Source of the DNA: Prorocentrum cordatum
Taxonomy: Eukaryota; Sar; Dinophyceae; Prorocentrales; Prorocentraceae
DNA: 64,000 bases
Reading direction: 5' to 3'
NCBI GenBank assembly: GCA_963575745.1
Contig: CAUYUJ010020567.1
Coordinates: 25,001-89,000, forward strand
Position 1 is the first letter of the stretch; the number at the start of each line of letters is the position of its first letter. Position numbers and translations under genes: made by a program. Of this stretch, positions 42,038-51,731 are shown piece by piece. The notes below the pieces were generated by a model. That model worked only from the letters and a program-made list of their open reading frames with translations. It did not search any database and was not told where the DNA came from.

Positions 42038-44275
42038 CCAGCACCAAGGATGGGGCCGAGTCGGCCCTGGGGAGGCGCGCCCTGACCGAGACAAGCGGGG
42101 CCGCTGCAGGCGGGATTATGAGATATCGCACCAAGGATGTGGCCGAGTCGGCCCTGGGGAGGCGCGCCCTGACCGAGACAAGCGGGGCCGCTGCAGGCGG
42201 GATTATGAGATATCGCACCAAGGATGTGGCCGAGTCGGCCCTGGGGAGGCGCGCCCTGACCGAGACAAGCGGGGGCCGCTGCAGGCGGGATTCTGAGGGA
42301 TCGCACCAAGGATGGGGCCGAGTCAGCCTGGGGAGGCGCGCCCTGACCGAGACAAGCGGGGCCTCTGCAGGCGGGATTCTGAGGGATCGCACCAAGGATG
42401 GGGCCGAGTCAGCCTGGGGAGGCGCGCCCCTGACCGAGACAAGCGGGGGCCTCTGCAGGCGGGATGCTGAGGGATCGCACCAAGGATGGGGCCGAGTAGG
42501 CCCTGGGAGGCGTGCCCTGACCGAGACAAAGCGGGGCCCTGCAGGAGGGATGCTGAGGGATCGCACCAAGGATGGGGCCGAGTCGGCCCTGGGGAGGCGC
42601 GCCCTGACCGAGACAAGCGGGGCCTCTGCAGGCGGGATGCTGAGGATCGCACCAAGGATGGGGCCGAGTCGGGCCCTGGGGAGGCGCGCCCTGACCGAGA
42701 CAAGCGGGGCCGCTGCAGGAGGGATGCTGAGGGATCGCACCAAGGATGGGGCCGAGTCGGCCCTGGGGAGGCGCGCCCTGACCGAGACAAGCGGGGCGCT
42801 GCAGGCGGGATCTGAGGGATCGCAGGATGGGGCCGAGTCGCCTGGGGAGGCGCGCCCTGACCGAGACAAGCGGGCCCTGCAGGTGGGATGCTGAGGGATC
42901 GCACCAAGGATGGGGCCGAGTCGGCCCTGGGGAGGCGCGCCCTGACCGAGACAAGCGGGGCCGCTGCAGGCGGGATGCTGAGGGATCGCACCAAGGATGG
43001 GGCCGAGTCGGCCCTGGGGAGGCGCGCCCTGACCGAGACAAGCGGGGCCGCTGCAGGAGGGATGCTGAGGGATCGCACCAAGGATGGGGCCGAGTCGGCC
43101 CTGGGGAGGCGCGCCCTGACCGAGACAAGCGGGGGCCTCTGCAGGCGGGATGCTGAGGGATCGCACCAAGGATGGGGCCGAGTCGGCCCTGGGGAGGCGC
43201 GCCCTGACCGAGACAAGCGGGGCCGCTGCAGGGGGATGCTGAGGGATCGCACCAAGGATGGGGCCGAGTCGGCCCTGGGGAGGCGCGCCCTGACCGAGAC
43301 AACGCGGGGCTCTGCAGGGGATGCTGAGGGAATCACCGGATGGGGCCGAGTCTCGAGCGAGGCGCGAGCGGGATGCCGAGTCGGCCCTGGGGAGACCGAG
43401 ACAAGCGGGGCCCTGCAGGCGGGATGCTGAGGCGCACAAAGATGGGGCCGACCAAGGATGGGGCCGAGTCGCCCTGGGGAGGCGCGCCCTGACCGAGAAA
43501 CGCGGGGCCTCTGCAGGCGGGATGCGGAGGGATCGCACCAAGGATGGGGCCGAGTCGGCCCTGGGGAGGCGCGCCCTGACCGAGACAAGCGGGGCCTCTG
43601 CAGGCGGGATGCTGAGGGATCGCACCAAGGATGTGGCCGAGTCGGCCCTGGGGAGGCGCGCCCTGACCGAGACAAGCGGGGCCGCTGCAGGCGGGATGCT
43701 GAGGGATCGCACTAAGGATGTGGCCGAGTCGGCCCTGGGGAGGCGCGCCCTGACCGAGACAAGGGGGCCTCTGCAGGAGGGATTCTGAGGGATCGCACCA
43801 AGGATGGGGCCGAGTCAGCCTGGGGAGGCGCGCCCTGACCGAGACACGCGGGGCCTCTGCAGGCGGGATGCTGAGGGATCGCACCAAGGATGTGGCCGAG
43901 TCGGCCCTGGGGAGGCGCGCCCTGACCGAGACAAGCGGGGCCGCTGCAGGCGGGATGCTGAGGGATCGCACTAAGGATGTGGCCGAGTCGGCCCTGGGGA
44001 GGCGCGCCCTGACCGAGACAAGGGGGCCTCTGCAGGAGGGATTCTGAGGGATCGCACCAAGGATGGGGCCGAGTCAGCCTGGGGAGGCGCGCCCTGACCG
44101 AGACACGCGGGGCCTCTGCAGGAGGGATGCTGAGGGATCGCACCAAGGATGGGGCCGAGTCGGCCCTGGGGAGGCGCGCCCTGACCGAGAAACGCGGGGC
44201 CGCTGCAGGCGGGATGCTGAGGGATCGCACAGAGGATGGGGCCGAGTCGGCCCTGGGGAGGCGCGCCCTGACTTG
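42038..44275. repeat. 87-base satellite array, about 26 units
   Basis: Unit: CACCAAGGATGGGGCCGAGT, CGGCCCTGGGGAGGCGCGCC, CTGACCGAGACAAGCGGGGC, then CGCTGCAGGCGGGATGCTGA and GGGATCG. The 87-base length is 29 codons, so frames stay open over long runs on both strands (685 codons on minus). Units differ by substitutions and by one-base indels scattered without regard to frame, so protein coding is unlikely. Variants: GGCCGC or GGCCTC before TGCAGG, GATGCT or GATTCT after. Confidence 0.97.
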
Positions 44276-44276
44276 G

Positions 44277-44620
44277 GCGCCGAGTTATCCGGGGTAACTC
44301 GGGTCCGGGGTAACTCGGGTTTGGGTTCCCGAAAAACGAACCCGAGTTATCCCTGACCCGAGTTATCCCTGATGATTCGGGGCTCTGGACGCCCGAGTTA
44401 TCCGGGGTAACTCGGGTCCGGGATAACTCGGGTTCGGATTCCCGAAAAAGGAACCCGAGTTATCCCTGACCCGAGTTACCCCTGATGATTCTGGGGCTCT
44501 GGCCGCCCGAGTTATCCGGGGTAACTCGGGTCCGGGATAACTCGGGTTCGGATTCCCGAAAAACGAACCCGAGATAGCCCTGACCCGAGTTACCCCTGAT
44601 GATTCGGGGCTCTGAGCCGC
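44277..44620. repeat. Three tandem hairpin units, about 115 bases
   Basis: Each unit has CGAGTTATCCGGGGTAACTC (an imperfect hairpin), TCGGGTCCGGGATAACTCGG, ATTCCCGAAAAACGAACCCG, AGTTATCCCTGACCCGAGTT and CTGATGATTCGGGGCTCTG. Almost every segment can pair with another. Confidence 0.93.
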
Positions 44621-44748
44621 TGCAGGCGGGATGCGGAGGGATCTGACGCGGCGGCCTGCGTCTGCAGGGCCCCGGCACACGGGCCCGCGGCACGGCCCGG
44701 CGCCGCGCCGCGCCCTCGAGCCGCGCGCCGACGAGGCGAGGAGGAAGG

Positions 44749-44920
44749 CACGGCTCCCAACTTCGCGCTTCGCGCTCCGCGAAGCGCGAAACGCGAATAA
44801 CTTCGCGCTCTCGCGCCGCCCCCCCAGAGGGAGAAAAGGAGGACGAGGAGGAGGGGGAGAAGGAGCGAGGACCGCGAAGCGCGAAGCGCGAATAACTTCG
44901 CGCCCTCGTGGGAGCCCTTG
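44749..44920. mobile_element. Family C foldback element, copy 2
   Basis: 172 bases, ends CACGGCTCCC and GGGAGCCCTTG, flanked by AGGAAGG at 44742-44748 and 44921-44927 (the match extends to GAGGAAGGCAC if the damaged left end is counted). Interior closely matches copy 1, including its GAG array. Confidence 0.88.
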
Positions 44921-44996
44921 AGGAAGGCACAGGGGGCGACCCGTGCGGAACGGATCCCTGGATCTGCTTCGGGGGAGGGGCGTGCCACCCCCCCTG

Positions 44997-45122
44997 GGCA
45001 TCGCTCAGACGTCCACTCCCTGTGCTTTTTGTCGGCTTCGCGCGTGGCCTTTTCGCCAAAGCATCAAGGCTGCTCCTCGATGGTCCTCGCCGAAGGAACA
45101 ATGCACGCGTCCGAGCGATGCC
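44997..45122. mobile_element. Family E short TIR element, copy 2
   Basis: Ends GGCATCGCTCAGACGTCC and CGTCCGAGCGATGCC, imperfect inverted copies; colinear with 51764-51894. Confidence 0.8.
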
Positions 45123-45216
45123 AAGCCCCAGCAGAGGCTGCCGTGCAGCAGCGGGGACCCCTCGCAGAAGAACAGGGGGCGCCTCGCACCCGTCGGCTCG
45201 CTTTTCGAGCTTGCTT

Positions 45217-45416
45217 CTCGGGAGCGGCCACGAGGGGGGAGTCCAAGAGGGGGGGTGCAAATCATGACCGGCGGCATCTGCGCGGCCCAGCGGGGGGGCC
45301 AGGAACGTAAAGAAATAAGAAGAGGCGCCATGAAATACGGGGAAAAAGTCATGGCCCACGCCATGATATCCACCCCCCCTAGTCATCCCCCCCCCCCCCT
45401 CTTTGCTGCCCCCGAG
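45217..45416. mobile_element. Family D short TIR element, copy 3
   Basis: Ends CTCGGGAGCGGCCACGAGGG and CCTCTTTGCTGCCCCCGAG, with the shared core GACCGGCGGCATCTGCGCGG. Confidence 0.8.
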
Positions 45417-45990
45417 CTTCGGGAGGGGCCCCGTCGAGCAGAGGGGGCTGCGCAGCGGGAGGTGCCTGTGCAAAGGGGGGGAGAGGGGAGCACGGCCAGC
45501 GCCGAGGAGCGCGTTGCAGCGGCGTGGGGAGGGGCCTCGTCCAGCGGGGGGGCGCTGTGCAGCAGAAGGGGGCCTCTGTGCGGGAGGGGCACGCCGGGCA
45601 CCACGCAGCTGTTCGTGGGCAGCTTCGGGAGGGGCCTCGCCCAGTGGAGGGCACTTCGCAGAAGCAGGGAGCGGGACCACGGATTTGTGCCAGGCAGCTG
45701 GTCTGGGATCGGGTGCTATGCAGCAGAGGGAGCCCGTGCCAGAGGAGGGGGACGTCCAGTACTACTGAATAAGCTCTTGATCGGCCTGTGGAAGGGCCTT
45801 GCCTAGCCCAGGGGGCCCTGTGCAAGAGGCGGAGGGGGCCTGTGATCAGGCAAGGGCACGTCTAGCTCTACAAGGGCTTCAAATCTTTGATATTGGGGAA
45901 GGGCTTGACTGGCAGGCCAGGGGGGCTGTGCCGCACATGCCGTGCGGGCCCGTGTGGAGGGAGGGGGACGTCTACCACCAAACCACCAGA
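45417..45990. repeat. Degenerate minisatellite block 2
   Basis: About six units of the 38345-41715 family (TTCGGGAGGGGCCTCGCCCA, GTGCAGCAGAAGGGGGCCTC) reappear after the satellite, E and D, so the original block was split. Confidence 0.88.
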
Positions 45991-46039
45991 CCACCAGATC
46001 GCTTCGGAGACCTCGAAGCAAACTGACGCCGCCCCTGAG

Positions 46040-46069
46040 AGGTGCATCATCATCATCTCCCCCTCCTCC

Positions 46070-46102
<33 letters not shown>

Positions 46103-46930
46103 GCAGCATCATCATCAACAGCAGTATCAGCATCATGATAATCATGAGCATCATGAGCATCATAATCATCATCAGCATCATCATCATCATCATCATCAGC
46201 ACCACCATCATCATCAGCACCATCATCATCATTTTCATCATCAACAACATCATCAGCAGCATTAACATATTCTTATCCAGATTAATCCTCATCATCAAAC
46301 TCATCATCATCATGAACAACATCATCATTATTATCAGCATCACCATATCATCATCATCAGCATCAGCATCGGCATCATCATCAGCATCATCATCAACATC
46401 ATCAGCAATATCTTCATCACCACCGTCGTCAGCATCCTCAACATCGTCTTTATCATCATCACATGCATCGTCATCTTCATCATAAGCATCATCATTCTCA
46501 GTATCATCATCATCGTCATGCTGCTCCTCCTCCTCCTCCTCATCATCACCATCTTTATCATCGACAGCATCAGCAGCATCCTCATCCTCATCCTAATCCT
46601 CATCCACATCCACATCATCATCATCAATATCCTCATCCTCCTCCTCATCCTCCTCATCATTATCACCATCGTCATCATCATCATCATCATCATCCTCATC
46701 CTCATCCACATCCTCGTCCTCCTCCTCCTTCTCGTCTTCATCATCATCATAATCATAATCGTCATCATCATCATAATCATCATCATCATCATCACCATCA
46801 TCATCACCACCATCCTCGTCATCATCATCATCATCATTATCATCATCATCATCATCATCAGCAGCATCATCAGCAGCGTCCTCATCACCAGCACCATACC
46901 ACTCCTCCCATCATCCTGCTGCTGATGCTG
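46040..46930. repeat. CAT trinucleotide array
   Basis: About 890 bases of ATC/CAT repeat with CAG, CTC and ATT variants; long His/Ile/Ser or Met frames are artefacts. Confidence 0.96.
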
Positions 46931-47467
46931 CCTCCTCGTCTCCTCGCCTCCTCCATCGTGGGGAACGGTGACAGAGGAAGGCGGGAGCGAACGGACGGTT
47001 CTTCCTAGAATTGGGAATGCTGGCAGCGAGAGGGAGGAGCGCTCAGGAGGCTGCGAGGAGGAACGCGAGGAGGCCGAGGCCTTGCGTCCCGTGTCAGGGG
47101 CCTGGTGCTCGGGGCCCGCTGTCTGGGGCCCAGGGCCTGGTGTCTGCCTGGGGCCCGGGACCCAGGCACGACTTTTCCCCCCATATAGTGAGTGGGGGGC
47201 GGGAGGGCGCGGGCGGGAAGACAAACCCGCAGTCGGTGGGCCCCCTGGCCAAAGATTGGCTCCTGGCCCCTGGCCCCCGGCCGAGACTGGCGCCTGGCCC
47301 CTGGCCCCCGTGGGCGGCCAATCGGCAACGGGACGACGGAGACCCCGGGGAGCTTCCGAACAGCCGGGCCCCGCCAAAAACAACTAAATGAACATCATCA
47401 AACAACACGATAACTTAGCATAAACGACAGGCACGCTCGCAGCTGGTACGGACAACCTGGGTACGAT
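46931..47467. other. Unassigned GC-rich sequence
   Basis: Imperfect CTGGGGCCCGGGACC and CTGGCCCCTGGCCCCCGG repeats at 47100-47310; no coding call. Confidence 0.4.
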
Positions 47468-47605
47468 ACCAAGCAACAAATGTTGCTCAAAACCGACAGC
47501 GGCCGCCGTTGGGCGGGCGAGCATGTATCTCAAATGGACGACGACGGCCGCGGCGATACCGACAGCGAGGCATGCACAACACGGGCAAGCACTGCTGTCT
47601 GTCTT
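47468..47605. repeat. Family J dispersed repeat, copy 2
   Basis: CAAATGTTGCTCAAAACCGA, CAGCGGCCGCCGTTGGGC, ACGGCCGCGGCGATACCGAC and a CACTGCTGTCTG tail. Confidence 0.7.
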
Positions 47606-47609
47606 CGTC

Positions 47610-47965
47610 CCCAGTCGGGGATCTTCTGACCCGGGTCAGTCCAGACCCCGGTATCCTGCAAAATCCTGCAGGAAACTGCAGGATCCTGCGCCCAAGCCTG
47701 GGCCAGTGCGCCCCTGCTCGCACTGACCCCTGCTCGCACTGACCCCTCCTGCGCTCTGACTGACCCCTGCTCGCACTGACCCCCGTGCAGACCCCCGACG
47801 TCGTGACTGTTTCACAACGTCCACAAAGTCGACCTGGACCCCTTCCCCAGTTTTTCATCCTGAGTCGTTTTCTGACGGTCCCGAGGCCCGGCCAGGGCCC
47901 CCGGAGGCAGACAATTGCGAACAAAACAAGCTCCCGTTTGCATGGACCCCCGTCTCTTGAGCCCC
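47610..47965. repeat. Family I dispersed repeat, copy 2
   Basis: GGGGATCTTCTGACCCGGGT, CAGGATCCTGCGCCCAAGCC, four CTGACCCCTGCTCGCA repeats and CCGTCTCTTGAGCCCCG. Joined to family J on its left. Confidence 0.7.
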
Positions 47966-48032
47966 GACCCCTTCTTCTCGTACCCCTTCCGGCCGCAATT
48001 GCTGAGACAAAAATCGACGACGGCGACGGCGA

Positions 48033-48227
48033 CTCGGGAGCGGCCAAGAGGGGGGTGTCCAAGAGGGGGCGGTGCAAATCATGACCGGCGGCATGTGCGC
48101 GGCCCAGCAGGGGGGCCAGGGACGTAATGAAGCAAGAAGAGGCGCCATGAAATCTGGGGCAACATCATGGCCCCAGCCATGATATCCACCCCCCCTAGTC
48201 ATCACCCCCCACTTTGCCGCCCCCGAG
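48033..48227. mobile_element. Family D short TIR element, copy 4
   Basis: Ends CTCGGGAGCGGCCAAGAGGG and CACTTTGCCGCCCCCGAG; core GACCGGCGGCATGTGCGCGG. Its right end touches a candidate exon. Confidence 0.82.
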
Positions 48228-48231
48228 CGAC

Positions 48232-48309
48232 GTGAGCCCAAGGGCCTCCCGGTCAAGCAGCGCCCGTCTGCGGCGGGCCACCTCGTCGGTCGGCCCGTCG
48301 CTCGCAGGC
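48232..48309 (-). CDS. Candidate exon beside family D
   Basis: About 78 bases after acceptor CCCGGCAG (48311-48310). The frame reads PASDGPTDEVARRRRALLDR then EALGL, charged and helix-prone. The donor is unclear because the family D end begins within five bases. No domain recognised. Confidence 0.3.
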
Positions 48310-48354
48310 CTGCCGGGGCGGGGTGGGAGGCCCCGGCCCCTCCCTCATCTGCTG

Positions 48355-48755
48355 GGGGGACCCCCTCCTCCTTCTCGCTCCTCCTCCTCCTCGCTCCTCC
48401 TCCTCCTCCTCCTCCTCCTCGCTCCTCCTCCTCCTTCTCTTCTCCTCTTCTCCTCTTCCCCTCTTCTCCTCCTCCTCCTCGCTCCTCCTCCTCCTCGCTC
48501 CTCCTCCTCCTCGCTCTTCCTGCCTCGCTCCTCCTCCTCCTCGCTTCTCCCTCCTCGCTTTTCCCTCCTCGCTCCTCCTCCTCCTCCTCCTCCTCCTCAT
48601 CCTCATCCTCCTCGCTCCTCCTCCTCGTCCCCCCTTCGCTCGCCTCACTCCACAGGCCTGCCGACCCAGCATCGCAAGGCACTGGTCTCATGCCCCATTC
48701 ATGCCTTCTCCTCCTCCTCCTCCTCCTCCTCCTCCTCCTCCTCCTCCTCCACCGT
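48355..48755. repeat. CGCTCCTCCT-rich and CTC arrays
   Basis: 48355-48635 mixes CTC with CGCTCCTCCT units; 48705-48752 is pure CTC. Confidence 0.92.
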
Positions 48756-49082
48756 TTCCTCCTGCAGCGCGGCTGGACCGAAGCATTGTGTTTCGTGTTG
48801 TGCTCGTTTTGCGTGGCGTTTTGGCCAACCAGTTCCTGTACCTCCCCTGCCGAATCGGAAAAACAAGACACGACGAAATCTAGGTCTAGCCCTGTCCTGC
48901 AGTGCCAATACCTCTCGGCGTGGCGGTTGGTCGCGCCAAGAAAGGGGCAAAAACGCTCGCAAGTTGTTTGGCAGCTGGGGGGGCCGCCTGCGCGCCCCAA
49001 GCGCCGTTGCACGCCAAGCCGTGGCAGAGAAGCCGACTTCGAATCGAAGGCCGTTCTCGTGCTCTTCCTCGTGCGATCATCG
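48756..49082. other. Unassigned sequence
   Basis: Unique sequence; no gene or repeat match within the window. Confidence 0.35.
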
Positions 49083-49262
49083 GGTCGGGCAAAAGGGGGG
49101 GATAGCAAAAGGGGGGGTTTGAGAATCAGCTTGCATATAGCTAATTTTCACGGCGCCGGACGCAAAATGTATCAAGGAGTGGGCCCCTCGGTGAGGCCAA
49201 ACCAGCTGCATGCAGCTAATTTCGCAACCCCGCCTTGCCCAATCACCCCCTTTCGCCCGGCC
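49083..49262. mobile_element. Family T inverted-repeat element
   Basis: Ends GTCGGGCAAAAGGGGGGGAT and ATCACCCCCTTTCGCCCGGC are inverted, and inner CAGCTTGCATATAGCTAATT / CAGCTGCATGCAGCTAATTT repeat in direct orientation. Single copy. Confidence 0.65.
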
Positions 49263-49623
49263 TGAGATCATGAGTTCGGCCTTGCCGCCCGTCTCGCCTG
49301 CGACCAAAATCTGCACTGGCCGGGGGTAATAAAAACTGGCAGGGGGGGAGGTGGTGGGGGGGGGGTCTGATTTATCATCCGGGGGCCGCGGCTACTCCAT
49401 CCCTCCCTGAGATCGGGCGTGGCGAACAAAAATGCAGCATCCACAGCACACGACTGCAGCCCTGGCTGCACCCCACCTGGCTGCCGCACTCTCCCAGCCA
49501 GATCGGTCTCTGAGGGCCCCAGGGCCCGAGGCCGGGCGACGCCGCCCAGTGTGGCACAGCAGTGCACCCCCAGATCTCGGGGCTCGCTTCTCCTCGTCCT
49601 CCTCCCTTAGAAGAGCAAAACAA
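49263..49623. other. Unassigned sequence
   Basis: G-runs near 49339-49370; otherwise mixed. No feature supported. Confidence 0.35.
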
Positions 49624-49794
49624 TACAGTCGGGGCGTTGACCTAAGGAACCCTAAACAAGGAACGAGTCCCCTCTTCCCAGTAGGTTAAACAGCGATTTC
49701 CCATGGAAAACCTCAAAGGCAAAGTGCAAAGCACTCAAGGAACACAGAGCCCCTCTCCAACGCAAAGGGTTCCTTCTTCAGCGCCTTGACTGTA
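49624..49794. mobile_element. Family F TIR element, copy 1
   Basis: Ends TACAGTCGGGGCGTTGACC and GCGCCTTGACTGTA, with inner GGAACCCTAAAC / AAAGGGTTCC also inverted. 171 bases. Copy 2 spans 51732-52060. Confidence 0.8.
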
Positions 49795-49962
49795 AACACA
49801 CATATATTATTTTTTGCGGTCCGCGCGGGTGTCCTGGATCTGCGCCGGACTCCGCCCCTTGGCGCGCGGAGCGCGCCAGGGGCGGCGCCGGAAGCGCCGC
49901 TGGGGGGGCCCCGCCCATCCAACAAAAATCTGCGCGGAACGCCAACAGGCTTTGTTTATGAC
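49795..49962. mobile_element. Family B T-shaped foldback, copy 3
   Basis: Centre TTGGCGCGCGGAGCGCGCCA then GGCGGCGCCGGAAGCGCCGC; arms GCGGTCCGCGCGGGTGTCCT and ATCTGCGCGGAACGCC are diverged. Directly abuts family F. Confidence 0.8.
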
Positions 49963-50109
49963 GATTTTGTTCTGCTTCGATCCTACTCAACCTCCTCCCT
50001 GCCGTTGACGCAGTGCGCATCGTCGATGCATCGGCGATGCGGCGGGGTCCTCCGATCCCATCTCCTCCGACCCCATCTAGGAGGCCTAGAAGGATCCGGG
50101 GCTCGTTCC

Positions 50110-50640
50110 TTTTCGTCCTCCTCCTGCTCCTCCTCCTCCTCCTCCTCCTCCTCCTCCTCCTCCCCCTCCCTGCCGTTGCCGCAGCGCGCCCTCCTCTGAC
50201 GGGGCGCGCCGGGCGGCGCGGCGAGAGCGGGCCTGGGGCTGCCCGCCGAGGCCCGCGGGGCGGCGCCCGCCGGGAGCCGCGCCGCCGCAAGGCGCGCGCC
50301 GCCGGGGCACGGCGGCGAGCGTGGTCGCCGCGACGGCTGCCTGGCGGCGGGGACGCCCGAGAGCTGCACGGTTGCCCCCAGGGCCGTGGGCGACCCGAGG
50401 ACGAGGAGGAGGAAGAGTAGGAGCAGGGGGAGGGGGAGGAGGCGGAGGAGGAGGAGGAGGCGGAGGAGGAGGAGGAGGAGGAGGAGGAGAGGAGGGGAGG
50501 AGGAGGGGGAGGAGGAGGAGGAGGAGGAGGAGGAGGAGGAGGAGGAAGGAGGAGGAGGGAGGAGGAGGAGGAGGAGGAGGAGGAGGGAGGAGGAGGACGG
50601 ACGAGGAGGAGGACGAGGAGGAGCAGGAGGAGGAGGAGGA
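50110..50640. other. GC-rich island between CTC and GAG arrays
   Basis: CTC array 50110-50165, unique GC-rich sequence 50170-50400, GAG array 50400-50640. A plus acceptor GTTGCCGCAG at about 50186 precedes an open frame, but minus frames are equally open. Possible exon; no domain. Confidence 0.35.
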
Positions 50641-50900
50641 CGGGTCGCCTAAGCCCTTCGGAGAAACCCTCCACCAAGAGCCTGGCGCTTCAATGGAAGA
50701 AGAAAAGAAACGCCGGACTCATCGGTCGGAAGTAGTAGGCAGGACCATGAGGTAGAAAAGCGTTGGGAGCAGATCGGGTCTCCGCCCGCCTCCTGAAGAG
50801 GAGAAGAGGGCAAACCACTCGACTCTTGAAGTAGGAAGGCTGCTCAAGTAGGCTGAGAACTGGGAATCCCCAAATGCCTACTTTCAATGATCGATGGGGA

Positions 50901-50994
50901 CACATAGACTTTCGGCGCTCCGCGCGGACTTCTTGGATCTGCGCTGGGCCCCCCTCCCTAGCGCGCGGAACGCACTAGCGGCGGCGCCGGAAAC
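50901..50994. mobile_element. Family B foldback, copy 4 (truncated)
   Basis: Left arm CGCTCCGCGCGGACTTCTTG and centre AGCGCGCGGAACGCACTAGC and GGCGGCGCCGG; the right arm is missing and family V follows within 25 bases. Confidence 0.75.
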
Positions 50995-51017
50995 CATCTA
51001 GATCCGGGAAACCAAAA

Positions 51018-51157
51018 AGTACCGATACCGCTACCCCCTGGACCTCTTCCGGGGTGCGTTCTGACCAGAATTTTGAGGCGAATCCAGCGGTGGCGACGAG
51101 GGCCTCCAAGGAGGCCCAAAAAGAGGAAAACGGGCGAGGGGGTAGAGGTATGGGTAC
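51018..51157. mobile_element. Family V short TIR element, copy 3
   Basis: Starts AGTACCGATACCGCTACCCC and ends GGGGTAGAGGTATGGGTACT: inverted ends. Core GAGGCGAATCCAGCGGTGGC. Confidence 0.8.
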
Positions 51158-51370
51158 TCTTTCCTTCTCTGATAGATGAGGTCGAGATAGATGGGGTCGG
51201 AGGATCCGGCCGCATCGCCGATACCTCGCCGATGCCTCGCCGATGCATCGCCGATGCCTCGGCGACCTCTGCGGTGCATCGGGCTGCGGACCCCGGGGCC
51301 CTCGCAGATCGATCCGCCTCGAAGAATGGCGCAGCAAGATGAGGTTCGGGGCTCCGTGTTTTTTGTTTTG

Positions 51371-51397
51371 CGGCGTTGCAGTTTTTGCTGCAACGCC
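51371..51397. other. Perfect 10-bp hairpin next to MITE copy 7
   Basis: GGCGTTGCAG and CTGCAACGCC flank the loop TTTTTG. It ends two bases before the target duplication of the family A copy. Confidence 0.8.
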
Positions 51398-51407
51398 AGA
51401 TCTAAGG

Positions 51408-51559
51408 TTAAATCGGGCCTGCCCCCCTACAGGGGGACTTTGGAAGAAAGACCCAAAACATACTCTAAAGATGCCCAAACATAGCCAACAAATGGTCCCC
51501 AAACTATTTGTTCGACTGTTTTGGGATGTTCCTCCTGTCGGGGGACAGGCCCGACGTAA
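51408..51559. mobile_element. Family A MITE, copy 7 (perfect 8-base TSD)
   Basis: 152 bases. Ends TTAAATCGGGCCTGCCCCCC and GGGGGACAGGCCCGACGTAA. Flanked by ATCTAAGG at 51400-51407 and 51560-51567, an exact match. Confidence 0.95.
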
Positions 51560-51731
51560 ATCTAAGGGGCGCCCCTTCGGTGCCCCGGTAGTCGGAAGGC
51601 TGGACTCCGGCGCGCGATCCCGCGGCCATGCGCGGTCGCGTGGGCACGCTCCGTGCGGGGCCTCCGCGGAAGAGACGCCCCGTGTCCTCGAGGATGGCGG
51701 CCGAGGGGCTCGGCCCGCGAGGCCGCGGACA

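Noticed and set aside
41655-43712. 685-codon minus frame with a 29-residue repeat, and matching plus frames
   Set aside because: It follows from an 87-base satellite unit. One-base indels between units shift the frame without pattern, and both strands are equally open.
46042-47383. His-, Ile- or Met-rich frames in CAT arrays
   Set aside because: Translation of ATC repeats; same for 37134-37890 and 52288-53124.
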